This document shows, piece by piece, positions 39,296 to 54,275 of a DNA stretch of 64,000 nucleotides. A program made the position numbers and the translations under genes. The stretch covers positions 50,468,001 to 50,532,000 of the forward strand of contig CM034546.1 of the NCBI GenBank assembly GCA_020055645.1. The letters are read 5' to 3'. A model generated the notes under the pieces. That model did not search any database, was not told where the DNA came from, and saw nothing but the letters and a program-made list of their open reading frames with translations. This stretch comes from Tomocerus qinae. Taxonomy: Eukaryota > Arthropoda > Collembola > Entomobryomorpha > Tomoceridae. The number at the start of each line of letters is the position of its first letter. Positions within the stretch are counted from its first letter, which is position 1.

Positions 39296-42200
39296 ATAGT
39301 TTTTTGAGCGATTAAGTATTTTGACTGATTTCCTAACGTTTCTACGATCTTTTTACGACTTCACAATCACTGTATTAACATACTCAATCACACATCTAGT
39401 GGAGTGACAAAAGCATAGAATTCAAAAATAATAAACATCAAAACCAATTGATTATAGAATCATGCCATTTTCATCAAAATCGTTCAACAGACTAAGTTAA
39501 GACAAAGACAATTATATTTCTTAACACACAAGAATGTTTCACTCCAAATATGTTAACAAAGATTATTTATTGTTGTAAAGTAATTGTTTTGGTTCTGGGA
39601 AATTAATAACAAAGCGGATTCCAAGTATTACCTTATGAAATTAATTACAACGAAATAGTTCATCAACCTAGGTAACAATAAAACCAGATTCTTTAAATAA
39701 TGGCTTCAAATATTTTAAAAGACAAAACCGACCATAAAAAATTTATATCGTATTCTTATTGATTTGGAGATTCTTGGAAATATTTTATGAAACGTATTTC
39801 TAGAAGTATATTATGTGCTACGAAAATTAACCATCAACTAAAATTGAGACCTAGATAACCGCATTAAATAACAGGATTTACTCTCGCACTGGCACCTAAA
39901 CCTACCGAAATGATATCTGCCGAGGTTTTCAACCAGCCGTACTACAAACCAAGGCCTTCCATCATCTTCACAGCAGTCACACTAGTAGCTAATAGCAATA
40001 AAAATTGTTCCAAAAAAGTCACAAGTGAGATAAAATATTTACTATAAAACGGACTCCAAATTATATTTTAGTGAGGCATTAAGCAATTTGACTGTTTTCG
40101 TAAATGTTGTAGGATCTTTTTACTACTACAAAATCATCGAAACAACATACTAAATCTCACATCAAGTGGAATGATAAAAAGATGGAATTCAAAAATTAGA
40201 AGCATCAAAACCAATTGCATATAGAAACATATCTGTTTTATCAAAATCGTTCTACAGGCTAAGTTGAAACAAAGACAACTGTATTTAATAACACACAAGA
40301 GTTTATCACTCCAAATGTGTTAACAAAAATTATTTATTGTTGTGAAGTAATTGTTTTAACTCTGGGAAATTCATTACAAAACGGATTCCAAGTAGTATCA
40401 CATGAAATGAATTACGACAAAATAGGTCATCAATCTATGTTAGGACAAAACCAGATTCTTTAAATAATGGTTTCGAATATTTTAAAAGACAAAACCGACC
40501 ACAAACAATTTATATCGTATTCTTATTGATTTGGAGATTCTTGGAAATATTTTACGAAACGGATTTCTAAAAGTAAACCATACATATGCTATAATAATTA
40601 GCCATTAACTAAAATTGGGACAAAGCTAACCACATTCAATAATAGTATTTAATCTGGCGCTGGCACCTAAACCTACCGAAATGATATCTGCCGAGGTTTT
40701 CAACCAGCCGTACTACAAACCAAGGCCTTCCATCATCTTCACAGCAGTCACACTAGTAGTTAATAGCAATAAAAATTGTTCCAAAAAAGTCACAAGTGAA
40801 ACAGGGTATTTGCCATTAAACGGATTCCAAATTATATTTTAGTGAGCGATTAAGTATTTTGACTGTTTTCCTTACGTTTCTACGATCCTTTTACTACTTC
40901 ACAATCACCGAATTAACATACTAAATCACACATCTAGTGGAGTGATAAAAGCATAGAATTCAAAAATAATAAACATCAAAACCAATTGATTATAGAATCA
41001 TGCCATTTTCATCAAAATCGTTCAACAGACTTAGTTGAGACAAAGACAATTATATTTATTAACACACAAGAATTTTTCATTCCAAATAAGTTAACAAAAA
41101 TTATTTATTGTTGTAAAGTAATTGTTTTGGCTCTGGGAAATTCATTACAAAACGGATTCCAAGTAGTACCACATGGAAATGAATTACAACGAAATAGTTC
41201 ATCATCCTAGGTTACAATAAAACCAGAATCTTTTAATAATGGCTTCGAGTGTTTTAAAAGACAAAACAGACCACAAGCAATTTATATTGTATTCTAATTG
41301 ATTTGAAAAATTCTGGGAAATATTTTTAAGAAACGGATTTCTAAAAGTAATTCATGTGCTATAAAAATTAACCATGAACCAAAATTTAGACAAAGCTAAC
41401 CGCATTCAATAACAGGATTTAGTCTGGTACTGGCACCTAAACCTACCGAAACGATATGTGCCGAGGTTTTCAACCAGCCGTACTACAAATCAATACCTTC
41501 CATCATACTTCACAGCAGTCACACTAGTAGCTAATAGCAATAAAAATTGTTCCACAAAAGTCACAAGTGAGACAAAATATTTACTATAAAACGGACTCCA
41601 AATTATATTTTAGTGAGGCATTAAGCAATTTGACTGTTTTCGTAAATGTTGTAGGATCTTTTTACTACTACAAAATCATCGAAACAACATACTAAATCTC
41701 ACATCAAGTGGAATGATAAAAAGATGGAATTCAAAAATTAGAAGCATCAAAACCAATTGCGTATAGAAACATATCTGTTTTATCAAAATCGTTCTACAGG
41801 CTAAGTTGAAACAAAGACAACTGTATTTAATAACACACAAGAGTTTATCACTCCAAATGTGTTAACAAAAATTATTTATTGTTGTGAAGCAATTGTTTTG
41901 GTTCTGGGAAATTCATTACAAAACGGATTCCAAGTAGTATCACATGAAATGAATTACGACAAAATAGTTCATCAATCTATGTTAGGACAAAACCAGATTC
42001 TTTAAAAAATGGTTTCGAATATTTTAAAAGACAAAACCGACCACAAACAATTTCTATCGTATTCTTATTGATTAAAAAATTATGGAAATATTTTATGAAA
42101 CGGATTTCTAAAAGTAAACCATACATATGCTATAATAATTAGCCATTAACTAAAATTGGGACAAAGCTAACCACATTCAATAATAGTATTTAATCTGGCG

Positions 42201-44064
42201 CTGGCACCTAAACCTACCGAAATGATATCTGCCGAGGTTTTCAACCAGCCGTACTACAAACCAAGGCCTTCCATCATCTTCACAGCAGTCACACTAGTAG
42301 TTAATAGCAATAAAAATTGTTCCAAAAAAGTCACAAGTGAAACAGGGTATTTGCCATTAAACGGATTCCAAATTATATTTTAGTGAGCGATTAAGTATTT
42401 TGACTGTTTTCCTAACGTTTCTACGATCTTTTTACTACTTCACAATCACCGAATTAACATACTAAATCACACATCTAGTGGAGTGATAAAAGCATAGAAT
42501 TCAAAAATAATAAACATCAAAACCAATTGATTATAGAATCATGCCATTTTCATCAAAATCGTTTAACAGACTTAGTTGAGACAAAGACAATTATATTTAT
42601 TAACACACAAGAATTTTTCATTCCAAATAAGTTAACAAAAACTATTTATTGTTGTAAAGTAATTGTTTTGGCTCTGGGAAATTCATTACAAAACGGATTC
42701 CAAGTAGTACCACATGAAATGAATTACAACGAAATAGTTCATCATCCTAGGTTACAATAAAACCAGAATCTTTTAATAATGGCTTCGAGTGTTTTAAAAG
42801 ACAAAACAGACCACAAGCAATTTATATTGTATTCTAATTGATTTGAAAATTCTGGGAAATATTTTAAGAAACGGATTTCTAAAAGTAATTCATGTGCTAT
42901 AAAAATTAACCATGAACCAAAATTTAGACAAAGCTAACCGCATTCAATAACAGGATTTAGTCTGGTACTGGCACCTAAACCTACCGAAACGATATGTGCC
43001 GAGGTTTTCAACCAGCCGTACTACAAATCAATACCTTCCATCATACTTCACAGCAGTCACACTAGTAGCTAATAGCAATAAAAATTGTTCCACAAAAAAG
43101 ACACAAGTGAGATAAAATATTTACTATAAAACGGACTCCAAATTATATTTTAGTGAGGCATTAAGCAATTTGACTGTTTTCGTAAATGTTGTAGGATCTT
43201 TTTACTACTACAAAATCATCGAAACAACATACTAAATCTCACATCAAGTGGAATGATAAAAAGATGGAATTCAAAAATTAGAAGCATCAAAACCAATTGC
43301 GTATAGAAACATATCTGTTTTATCAAAATCGTTCTACAGGCTAAGTTGAAACAAAGACAACTGTATTTAATAACACACAAGAGTTTATCACTCCAAATGT
43401 GTTAACAAAAATTATTTATTGTTGTGAAGCAATTGTTTTGGTTCTGGGAAATTCATTACAAAACGGATTCCAAGTAGTATCACATGAAATGAATTACGAC
43501 AAAATAGTTCATCAATCTATGTTAGGACAAAACCAGATTCTTTAAATAATGGTTTCGAATATTTTAAAAGACAAAACCTACCACAAACAATTTATATCGT
43601 ATTCAAATTGTTTTTTAGATTCTTGGAAATATTTTATGAAACGGATTTCTAAAAGTAAACCATACATATGCTATAATAATTAGCCATTAAATAAAATTGG
43701 GACAAAGCTAACCACATTCAATAATAGTATTTAATCTGGCGCTGGCACCTAAACCTACCGAAATGATATCTGCCGAGGTTTTCAACCAGCCGTACTACAA
43801 ACCAAGGCCTTCCATCATCCTTCACAGCAGTCACACTAGTAGCTAACAGCAATAAAAATTGTTCAAAGTCACAAGTGAGACAAGGTATTTGCCATTAAAC
43901 GGATTTTAAATTATAGTTTTTTGAGCGATTAAGTATTTTGACTGTTTTCCTAACGTTTCTACGATCTTTTTACGACTTCACAATCACTGTATTAACATAC
44001 TCAATCACACATCTAGTGGAGTGACAAAAGCATAGAATTCAAAAATAATAAACATCAAAACCAA

Positions 44065-47000
44065 TTGATTATAGAATCATGCCATTTTCATCAAAATCGT
44101 TCAACAGACTTAGTTGAGACAAAAATTATTATATTTATTAACACACAAGAATTTTTCATTCCAAATAAGTTAACAAAAATTATTTATTGTTGTAAAGTAA
44201 TTGTTTTGGCTCTGGGAAATTCATTACAAAACGGATTCCAAGTAGTACCACATGAAATGAATTACAACGAAATAGTTCATCATCCTAGGTTACAATAAAA
44301 CCAGATTCTTTAAATAATGGCGTCGAATATTTTAAAAGACAAAACCGACCACAAACAATTTATATCGTATTCTTATTGATTTGGAGATTCTTGGAAGTAT
44401 TTTATGAAACGGATTTCTAGAAGTATAACATGTGCTACAAAAATTAACCATCAACCAAAATTGAGATCTAGATAACCGCATTCAATAACAGAATTTAGTC
44501 TGGCACTGGCACCTAAACCTACCGAAATGATATCTGCCGAGGTTTTCAACCAGCCGTACTACAAATCGAGGCCTTCCATCATCTTTCACGGCAGTCACAC
44601 TAGTGGGTAATAGCAATAAAAATTGTTCCACAAAAGTCACAATTGAGACAAGATATTTACCATAGAATGGACCCCAAATTATATTTTAGTGAGGCATTAA
44701 GTAATTTGACGGTTTTCGTAAATGTTCTAGGATCTTTTTACTACTACAAAATCGCCGAAACAACATACTAAATCACACATCAAGTGGAATTATTAAAAGA
44801 TGGAATTCAAAAATTGGAAGCATCAAAATCAATTGCATATAGAATCATATCTGTTTTATCAAAATCGTTCTACAGGCTAAGTTGAAACAAAGACAACTGT
44901 ATTTAATAACACACAAGAGTTTATCACTCCAAATGTCTTAACAAAAATTATTTATTGTTGTGAAGCAATTGTTTTGGTTCTGGGAAATTCATTACAAAAC
45001 GGATTCCAAGTAGTACCACATGAAATGAATTACAACAAAATAGTTCATCAATCTATGTTAGGACAAAACCAGATTCTTTAAATAATGGCTTCAAATATTT
45101 TAAAACACAAAACCGACCACAAAAAATTTATATCGCATTCAAATTGTTTTTTAGATTCTTGGAAATATTTTATGAAACGTATTTCTAGAAGTATATTATG
45201 TGCTACGAAAATTAACCATCAACTAAAATTGAGACCTAGATAACCGCATTAAATAACAGGATTTACTCTCGCACTGGCACCTAAACCTACCGAAATGATA
45301 TCTGCCGAGGTTTTCAACCAGCCGTACTACAAATCAATACCTTCCATCATACTTCACAGCAGTCACACTAGTAGCTAATAGCAATAAAAATTGTTCTACA
45401 AAAGTCACAAGTGAGATACGGACTCCAACTTATATTTTAGTGAGGCATTAAGCAATTTGACTGTTTTCATAAATGTTGTAGGATCTTTTTACTACTACAA
45501 AATCATCGAAACAACATACTAAATCTCACATCAAGTGGAATGATAAAAAGATGGAATTCAAAAATTAGAAGCATCAAAACCAATTGCATATAGAAACATA
45601 TCTGTTTTATCAAAATCGTTCTACAGGCTAAGTTGAAACAAAGACAACTGTATTTAATAACACACAAGAGTTTATCACTCCAAATGTGTTAACAAAAATT
45701 ATTTATCGTTGTAAAGCAATTGTTTTGGTTCTGGGAAATTCATTACAAAACGGATTCCAAGTAGTACCACATGAAATGAATTACAACAAAATAGTTCATC
45801 AATCTATGTTAGGACAAAACCAGATTCTTTAAATAATGGTTTCGAATATTTTAAAAGACAAAACCGACCACAAACAATTTATATCGTATTCAAATTGTTT
45901 TTTAGATTCTTGGAAATATTTTATGAAACGGATTTCTCAAAAGTAAACCATACATATGCTATAATAATTAGCCATCAACTAAAATTGGGACAAAGCCAAC
46001 CGCATTCAATACCTTCCATCATCTGGTTTAATCTGGCGCTGGCACCTAAACCTACCGAAATGATATCTGCCGAGGTTTTCAACCAGCCGTACTACAAACC
46101 AAGGCCTTCCATCATCCTTCACAGCAGTCACACTAGTTGCTAACAGCAATAAAAATTATTCAAAGTCACAAGTGAGACAAGATATTTGCCATTCAACGGA
46201 TTTCAAATTATAGTTTTTTGAGCGATTAAGTATTTTGACTGTTTTCCAAACGTTTCTACGATCTTTTTACTACTTTACAATCACCGAATTAACATACTAA
46301 ATCAAACATATAGTGGAGTGATAAAAGGATAGAATTCAAAAATAATAAACATCAAAACCAATTGATTATAGAATCATGCCATTTTCATCAAAATCGTTCA
46401 ACAGACTAAGTTAAGACAAAGACAATTATATTTCTTAACACACAAGAATGTTTCACTCCAAATATGTTAACGAAGATTATTTATTGTTGTAAAGTAATTG
46501 TTTTGGTTCTGGGAAATTCATAACAAAGCGGATTCCAAGTATTACCTTATGAAATTAATTACAACGAAATAGTTCATCAACCTAGGTAACAATAAAACCA
46601 GATTCTTTAAATAATGGCTTCAAATATTTTAAAAGACAAAACCGACCATAAAAAATTTATATCGTATTTTATTGATTTGGAGATTCTTGGAAATATTTTA
46701 TGAAACGTATTTCTAGAAGTATATTATGTGCTACGAAAATTAACCATCAACTAAAATTGAGACCTAGATAACCGCATTAAATAACAGGATTTACTCTCGC
46801 ACTGGCACCTAAACCTACCGAAATGATATCTGCCGAGGTTTTCAACCAGCCGTACTACAAACCAAGGCCTTCCATCATCTTCACAGCAGTCACACTAGTA
46901 GCTAATAGCAATAAAAATTGTTCCACAAAAGTCACAAGTGAGATAAAATATTTACTATAAAACGGACTCCAAATTATATTTTAGTGAGGCATTAAGCAAT

Positions 47001-49433
47001 TTGACTGTTTTCGTAAATGTTGTAGGATCTTTTTACTACTACAAAATCATCGAAACAACATACTAAATCTCACATCAAGTGGAATGATAAAAAGATGGAA
47101 TTCAAAAAATTAGAAGCATCAAAACCAATTGCATATAGAAACATATCTGTTTTATCAAAATCGTTCTACAGGCTAAGTTGAAACAAAGACAACTGTATTT
47201 AATAACACACAAGAGTTTATCACTCCAAATGTGTTAACAAAAATTATTTATTGTTGTGAAGTAATTGTTTTGGCTCTGGGAAATTCATTACAAAACGGAT
47301 TCCAAGTAGTATCACATGAAATGAATTACGACAAAATAGGTCATCAATCTATGTTAGGACAAAACCAGATTCTTTAAATAATGGTTTCGAATATTTTAAA
47401 AGACAAAACCGACCACAAACAATTTATATCGTATTCTTATTGATTTGGAGATTCTTGGAAATATTTTACGAAACGGATTTCTAAAAGTAAACCATACATA
47501 TGCTATAATAATTAGCCATTAACTAAAATTGGGACAAAGCTAACCACATTCAATAATAGTATTTAATCTGGCGCTGGCACCTAAACCTACCGAAATGATA
47601 TCTGCCGAGGTTTTCAACCAGCCGTACTACAAACCAAGGCCTTCCATCATCTTCACAGCAGTCACACTAGTAGTTAATAGCAATAAAAATTGTTCCAAAA
47701 AAGTCACAAGTGAAACAGGGTATTTGCCATTAAACGGATTCCAAATTATATTTTAGTGAGCGATTAAGTATTTTGACTGTTTTCCTTACGTTTCTACGAT
47801 CCTTTTACTACTTCACAATCACCGAATTAACATACTAAATCACACATCTAGTGGAGTGATAAAAGCATAGAATTCAAAAATAATAAACATCAAAACCAAT
47901 TGATTATAGAATCATGCCATTTTCATCAAAATCGTTCAACAGACTTAGTTGAGACAAAGACAATTATATTTATTAACACACAAGAATTTTTCATTCCAAA
48001 TAAGTTAAAAATTATTTATTGTTGTAAAGTAATTGTTTTGGCTCTGGGAAATTCATTACAAAACGGATTCCAAGTAGTACCACATGAAATGAATTACAAC
48101 GAAATAGTTCATCATCCTAGGTTACAATAAAACCAGAATCTTTTAATAATGGCTTCGAGTGTTTTAAAAGACAAAACAGACCACAAGCAATTTATATTGT
48201 ATTCTAATTGATTTGAAAATTCTGGGAAATATTTTAAGAAACGGATTTCTAAAAGTAATTCATGTGCTATAAAAATTAACCATGAACCAAAATTTAGACA
48301 AAGCTAACCGCATTCAATAACAGGATTTAGTCTGGTACTGGCACCTAAACCTACCGAAACGATATGTGCCGAGGTTTTCAACCAGCCGTACTACAAATCA
48401 ATACCTTCCATCATACTTCACAGCAGTCACACTAGTAGCTAATAGCAATAAAAATTGTTCCACAAAAGTCACAAGTGAGATAAAATATTTACTATAAAAC
48501 GGACTCCAAATTATATTTTAGTGAGGCATTAAGCAATTTGACTGTTTTCGTAAATGTTGTAGGATCTTTTTACTACTACAAAATCATCGAAACAACATAC
48601 TAAATCTCACATCAAGTGGAATGATAAAAAGATGGAATTCAAAAATTAGAAGCATCAAAACCAATTGCGTATAGAAACATATCTGTTTTATCAAAATCGT
48701 TCTACAGGCTAAGTTGAAACAAAGACAACTGTATTTAATAACACACAAGAGTTTATCACTCCAAATGTGTTAACAAAAATTATTTATTGTTGTGAAGCAA
48801 TTGTTTTGGTTCTGGGAAATTCATTACAAAACGGATTCCAAGTAGTATCACATGAAATGAATTACGACAAAATAGTTCATCAATCTATGTTAGGACAAAA
48901 CCAGATTCTTTAAATAATGGTTTCGAATATTTTAAAAGACAAAACCTACCACAAACAATTTATATCGTATTCAAATTGTTTTTTAGATTCTTGGAAATAT
49001 TTTATGAAACGGATTTCTAAAAGTAAACCATACATATGCTATAATAATTAGCCATTAAATAAAATTGGGACAAAGCTAACCACATTCAATAATAGTATTT
49101 AATCTGGCGCTGGCACCTAAACCTACCGAAATGATATCTGCCGAGGTTTTCAACCAGCCGTACTACAAACCAAGGCCTTCCATCATCCTTCACAGCAGTC
49201 ACACTAGTAGCTAACAGCAATAAAAATTGTTCAAAGTCACAAGTGAGACAAGGTATTTGCCATTAAACGGATTTTTAAATTATAGTTTTTTGAGCGATTA
49301 AGTATTTTGACTGTTTTCCTAACGTTTCTACGATCTTTTTACGACTTCACAATCACTGTATTAACATACTCAATCACACATCTAGTGGAGTGACAAAAGC
49401 ATAGAATTCAAAAATAATAAACATCAAAACCAA
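44065..49433 (+). repeat. Second heptameric higher-order repeat (Z-X-Y-Y-Y-X-Y), copy I
   Basis: Unit of 5,369 bp. Diagnostic variants shared with copy III: AAATGTCTTAAC (44932 and 55141), and a deletion in an X monomer that fuses GTGAGATA to CGGACTCC (about 45415 and 55625). Copies II and III also share with it the TACCTTCCATCATCTGG patch inserted where ATAATAGGATTT is usual (46011, 50628 and 56219). Confidence 0.8.
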
Positions 49434-52400
49434 TTGATTATAGAATCATGCCATTTTCATCAAAATCGTTCAACAGACTTAGTTGAGACAAAAATTATTA
49501 TATTTATTAACACACAAGAATTTTTCATTCCAAATAAGTTAACAAAAATTATTTATTGTTGTAAAGTAATTGTTTTGGCTCTGGGAAATTCATTACAAAA
49601 CGGATTCCAAGTAGTACCACATGAAATGAATTACAACGAAATAGTTCATCATCCTAGGTTACAATAAAACCAGATTCTTTAAATAATGGCGTCGAATATT
49701 TTAAAAGACAAAACCGACCACAAACAATTTATATCGTATTCTTATTGATTTGGAGATTCTTGGAAGTATTTTATGAAACGGATTTCTAGAAGTATAACAT
49801 GTGCTACAAAAATTAACCATCAACCAAAATTGAGATCTAGATAACCGCATTCAATAACAGAATTTAGTCTGGCACTGGCACCTAAACCTACCGAAATGAT
49901 ATCTGCCGAGGTTTTCAACCAGCCGTACTACAAATCGAGGCCTTCCATCATCTTTCACGGCAGTCACACTAGTGGGTAATAGCAATAAAAATTGTTCCAC
50001 AAAAGTCACAATTGAGACAAGATATTTACCATAGAATGGACCCCAAATTATATTTTAGTGAGGCATTAAGTAATTTGACGGTTTTCGTAAATGTTCTAGG
50101 ATCTTTTTACTACTACAAAATCGCCGAAACAACATACTAAATCACACATCAAGTGGAATTATTAAAAGATGGAATTCAAAAATTGGAAGCATCAAAATCA
50201 ATTGCATATAGAATCATATCTGTTTTATCAAAATCGTTCTACAGGCTAAGTTGAAACAAAGACAACTGTATTTAATAACACACAAGAGTTTATCACTCCA
50301 AATGTGTTAACAAAAATTATTTATTGTTGTGAAGCAATTGTTTTGGTTCTGGGAAATTCATTACAAAACGGATTCCAAGTAGTACCACATGAAATGAATT
50401 ACAACAAAATAGTTCATCAATCTATGTTAGGACAAAACCAGATTCTTTAAATAATGGCTTCAAATATTTTAAAACACAAAACCGACCACAAAAAATTTAT
50501 ATCGCATTCAAATTGTTTTTTAGATTCTTGGAAATATTTTATGAAACGGATTTCTAAAAGTAAACCATACATATGCTATAATAATTAGCCATCAACTAAA
50601 ATTGGGACAAAGCCAACCGCATTCAATACCTTCCATCATCTGGTTTAATCTGGCGCTGGCACCTAAACCTACCGAAATGATATCTGCCGAGGTTTTCAAC
50701 CAGCCGTACTACAAACCAAGGCCTTCCATCATCCTTCACAGCAGTCACACTAGTTGCTAACAGCAATAAAAATTATTCAAAGTCACAAGTGAGACAAGAT
50801 ATTTGCCATTCAACGGATTTCAAATTATAGTTTTTTGAGCGATTAAGTATTTTGACTGTTTTCCAAACGTTTCTACGATCTTTTTACTACTTTACAATCA
50901 CCGAATTAACATACTAAATCAAACATATAGTGGAGTGATAAAAGGATAGAATTCAAAAATAATAAACATCAAAACCAATTGATTATAGAATCATGCCATT
51001 TTCATCAAAATCGTTCAACAGACTAAGTTAAGACAAAGACAATTATATTTCTTAACACACAAGAATGTTTCACTCCAAATATGTTAACGAAGATTATTTA
51101 TTGTTGTAAAGTAATTGTTTTGGTTCTGGGAAATTCATAACAAAGCGGATTCCAAGTATTACCTTATGAAATTAATTACAACGAAATAGTTCATCAACCT
51201 AGGTAACAATAAAACCAGATTCTTTAAATAATGGCTTCAAATATTTTAAAAGACAAAACCGACCATAAAAAATTTATATCGTATTCTTATTGATTTGGAG
51301 ATTCTTGGAAATATTTTATGAAACGTATTTCTAGAAGTATATTATGTGCTACGAAAATTAACCATCAACTAAAATTGAGACCTAGATAACCGCATTAAAT
51401 AACAGGATTTACTCTCGCACTGGCACCTAAACCTACCGAAATGATATCTGCCGAGGTTTTCAACCAGCCGTACTACAAACCAAGGCCTTCCATCATCTTC
51501 ACAGCAGTCACACTAGTAGCTAATAGCAATAAAAATTGTTCCACAAAAGTCACAAGTGAGATAAAATATTTACTATAAAACGGACTCCAAATTATATTTT
51601 AGTGAGGCATTAAGCAATTTGACTGTTTTCGTAAATGTTGTAGGATCTTTTACTACTACAAAATCATCGAAACAACATACTAAATCTCACATCAAGTGGA
51701 ATGATAAAAAGATGGAATTCAAAAATTAGAAGCATCAAAACCAATTGCATATAGAAACATATCTGTTTTATCAAAATCGTTCTACAGGCTAAGTTGAAAC
51801 AAAGACAACTGTATTTAATAACACACAAGAGTTTATCACTCCAAATGTGTTAACAAAAATTATTTATTGTTGTGAAGTAATTGTTTTGGCTCTGGGAAAT
51901 TCATTACAAAACGGATTCCAAGTAGTATCACATGAAATGAATTACGACAAAATAGGTCATCAATCTATGTTAGGACAAAACCAGATTCTTTAAATAATGG
52001 TTTCGAATATTTTAAAAGACAAAACCGACCACAAACAATTTATATCGTATTCTTATTGATTTGGAGATTCTTGGAAATATTTTACGAAACGGATTTCTAA
52101 AAGTAAACCATACATATGCTATAATAATTAGCCATTAACTAAAATTGGGACAAAGCTAACCACATTCAATAATAGTATTTAATCTGGCGCTGGCACCTAA
52201 ACCTACCGAAATGATATCTGCCGAGGTTTTCAACCAGCCGTACTACAAACCAAGGCCTTCCATCATCTTCACAGCAGTCACACTAGTAGTTAATAGCAAT
52301 AAAAATTGTTCCAAAAAGTCACAAGTGAAACAGGGTATTTGCCATTAAACGGATTCCAAATTATATTTTAGTGAGCGATTAAGTATTTTGACTGTTTTCC

Positions 52401-52915
52401 TTACGTTTCTACGATCCTTTTACTACTTCACAATCACCGAATTAACATACTAAATCACACATCTAGTGGAGTGATAAAAGCATAGAATTCAAAAATAATA
52501 AACATCAAAACCAATTGATTATAGAATCATGCCATTTTCATCAAAATCGTTCAACAGACTTAGTTGAGACAAAGACAATTATATTTATTAACACACAAGA
52601 ATTTTTCATTCCAAATAAGTTAAAAATTATTTATTGTTGTAAAGTAATTGTTTTGGCTCTGGGAAATTCATTACAAAACGGATTCCAAGTAGTACCACAT
52701 GAAATGAATTACAACGAAATAGTTCATCATCCTAGGTTACAATAAAACCAGAATCTTTTAATAATGGCTTCGAGTGTTTTAAAAGACAAAACAGACCACA
52801 AGCAATTTATATTGTATTCTAATTGATTTGAAAATTCTGGGAAATATTTTAAGAAACGGATTTCTAAAAGTAATTCATGTGCTATAAAAATTAACCATGA
52901 ACCAAAATTTAGACA

Positions 52916-52923
52916 AAGCTAAC
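52916..52923. repeat. Target site duplication AAGCTAAC, left
   Basis: An 8-bp direct repeat with 53143-53150. The consensus monomer has a single AAGCTAACCGCATTC here. Confidence 0.8.
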
Positions 52924-53142
52924 CATAGATATAGAAAGGGGATTTAGATAACGCATAACAAAATAACAGGATAAGTAACAGGATATTGTAAACAGACAAA
53001 AAGCTTCCATTCTCCACACTTTTTACACACGTTTCCCGGTCTTGTACTTTCGTACAACAAACGCTTCCATATAAATTAATACATTGTGAGATAGGGAAAT
53101 GTTTCTTCTAGTAGCGTGTGTTAGTGTGTTTCTAATTCTATG
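52924..53142. mobile_element. 219-bp hAT-like MITE
   Basis: The insertion is flanked by an 8-bp duplication, AAGCTAAC (52916-52923 and 53143-53150). Its ends are inverted repeats: CATAGATATAGAAA at the left against CATAGAATTAGAAA at the right on the other strand, 12 of 14 matching. The 8-bp TSD and CA...TG ends fit the hAT superfamily. At 219 bp it has no coding capacity, so it must depend on a transposase elsewhere. The equivalent monomer one higher-order unit earlier (about 48300) is uninterrupted and serves as an empty site. Superfamily assignment is inference from TSD length and end sequence only. Confidence 0.8.
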
Positions 53143-53150
53143 AAGCTAAC
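53143..53150. repeat. Target site duplication AAGCTAAC, right
   Basis: Second copy of the 8-bp direct repeat. Satellite sequence resumes with CGCATTCAATAACAGG. Confidence 0.8.
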
Positions 53151-54275
53151 CGCATTCAATAACAGGATTTAGTCTGGTACTGGCACCTAAACCTACCGAA
53201 ACGATATGTGCCGAGGTTTTCAACCAGCCGTACTACAAATCAATACCTTCCATCATACTTCACAGCAGTCACACTAGTAGCTAATAGCAATAAAAATTGT
53301 TCCACAAAAGTCACAAGTGAGATAAAATATTTACTATAAAACGGACTCCAAATTATATTTTAGTGAGGCATTAAGCAATTTGACTGTTTTCGTAAATGTT
53401 GTAGGATCTTTTTACTACTACAAAATCATCGAAACAACATACTAAATCTCACATCAAGTGGAATGATAAAAAGATGGAATTCAAAAATTAGAAGCATCAA
53501 AACCAATTGCGTATAGAAACATATCTGTTTTATCAAAATCGTTCTACAGGCTAAGTTGAAACAAAGACAACTGTATTTAATAACACACAAGAGTTTATCA
53601 CTCCAAATGTGTTAACAAAAATTATTTATTGTTGTGAAGCAATTGTTTTGGTTCTGGGAAATTCATTACAAAACGGATTCCAAGTAGTATCACATGAAAT
53701 GAATTACGACAAAATAGTTCATCAATCTATGTTAGGACAAAACCAGATTCTTTAAATAATGGTTTCGAATATTTTAAAAGACAAAACCTACCACAAACAA
53801 TTTATATCGTATTCAAATTGTTTTTTAGATTCTTGGAAATATTTTATGAAACGGATTTCTAAAAGTAAACCATACATATGCTATAATAATTAGCCATTAA
53901 ATAAAATTGGGACAAAGCTAACCACATTCAATAATAGTATTTAATCTGGCGCTGGCACCTAAACCTACCGAAATGATATCTGCCGAGGTTTTCAACCAGC
54001 CGTACTACAAACCAAGGCCTTCCATCATCCTTCACAGCAGTCACACTAGTAGCTAACAGCAATAAAAATTGTTCAAAGTCACAAGTGAGACAAGGTATTT
54101 GCCATTAAACGGATTTTTAAATTATAGTTTTTTGAGCGATTAAGTATTTTGACTGTTTTCCTAACGTTTCTACGATCTTTTTACGACTTCACAATCACTG
54201 TATTAACATACTCAATCACACATCTAGTGGAGTGACAAAAGCATAGAATTCAAAAATAATAAACATCAAAACCAA

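Larger units (their letters stand above)
28783..52923 (+). repeat. Satellite array segment 2, about 31 tandem ~769-bp monomers
   Basis: Same satellite and orientation as segment 1, but with a different monomer mix. Z Y Z Y Y Z Y Y Y Y Z Y Z Y Y Y runs to about 40.8 kb, then X Y X Y Z X Y Y Y X Y Z Y Y Y. Canonical X monomers are missing between about 28.8 and 41.4 kb. Several monomers are hybrids: a Y-type head (CCAAGGCC) followed by an X-type tail (GAGATAAAATATTTAC, GAGGCATTAAG), for example near 39.95-40.1, 46.9 and 51.5 kb. Monomers with the Y tail mostly recur every ~1,538 bp, so an underlying dimer is visible. No gene is supported. Confidence 0.95.
49434..54275 (+). repeat. Second heptamer, copy II, one X monomer deleted and MITE inserted
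   Basis: Order Z-Y-Y-Y-X-Y. Compared with copies I and III, the X monomer after Z is missing. The exchange point lies in TTTTATGAAACG near 50546: copies I and III continue TATTTCTAGAAG, while copy II continues GATTTCTAAAAG, one monomer further on. The unit is 4,842 bp long, or 4,623 bp without the 219-bp MITE at 52924-53142. Confidence 0.75.
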
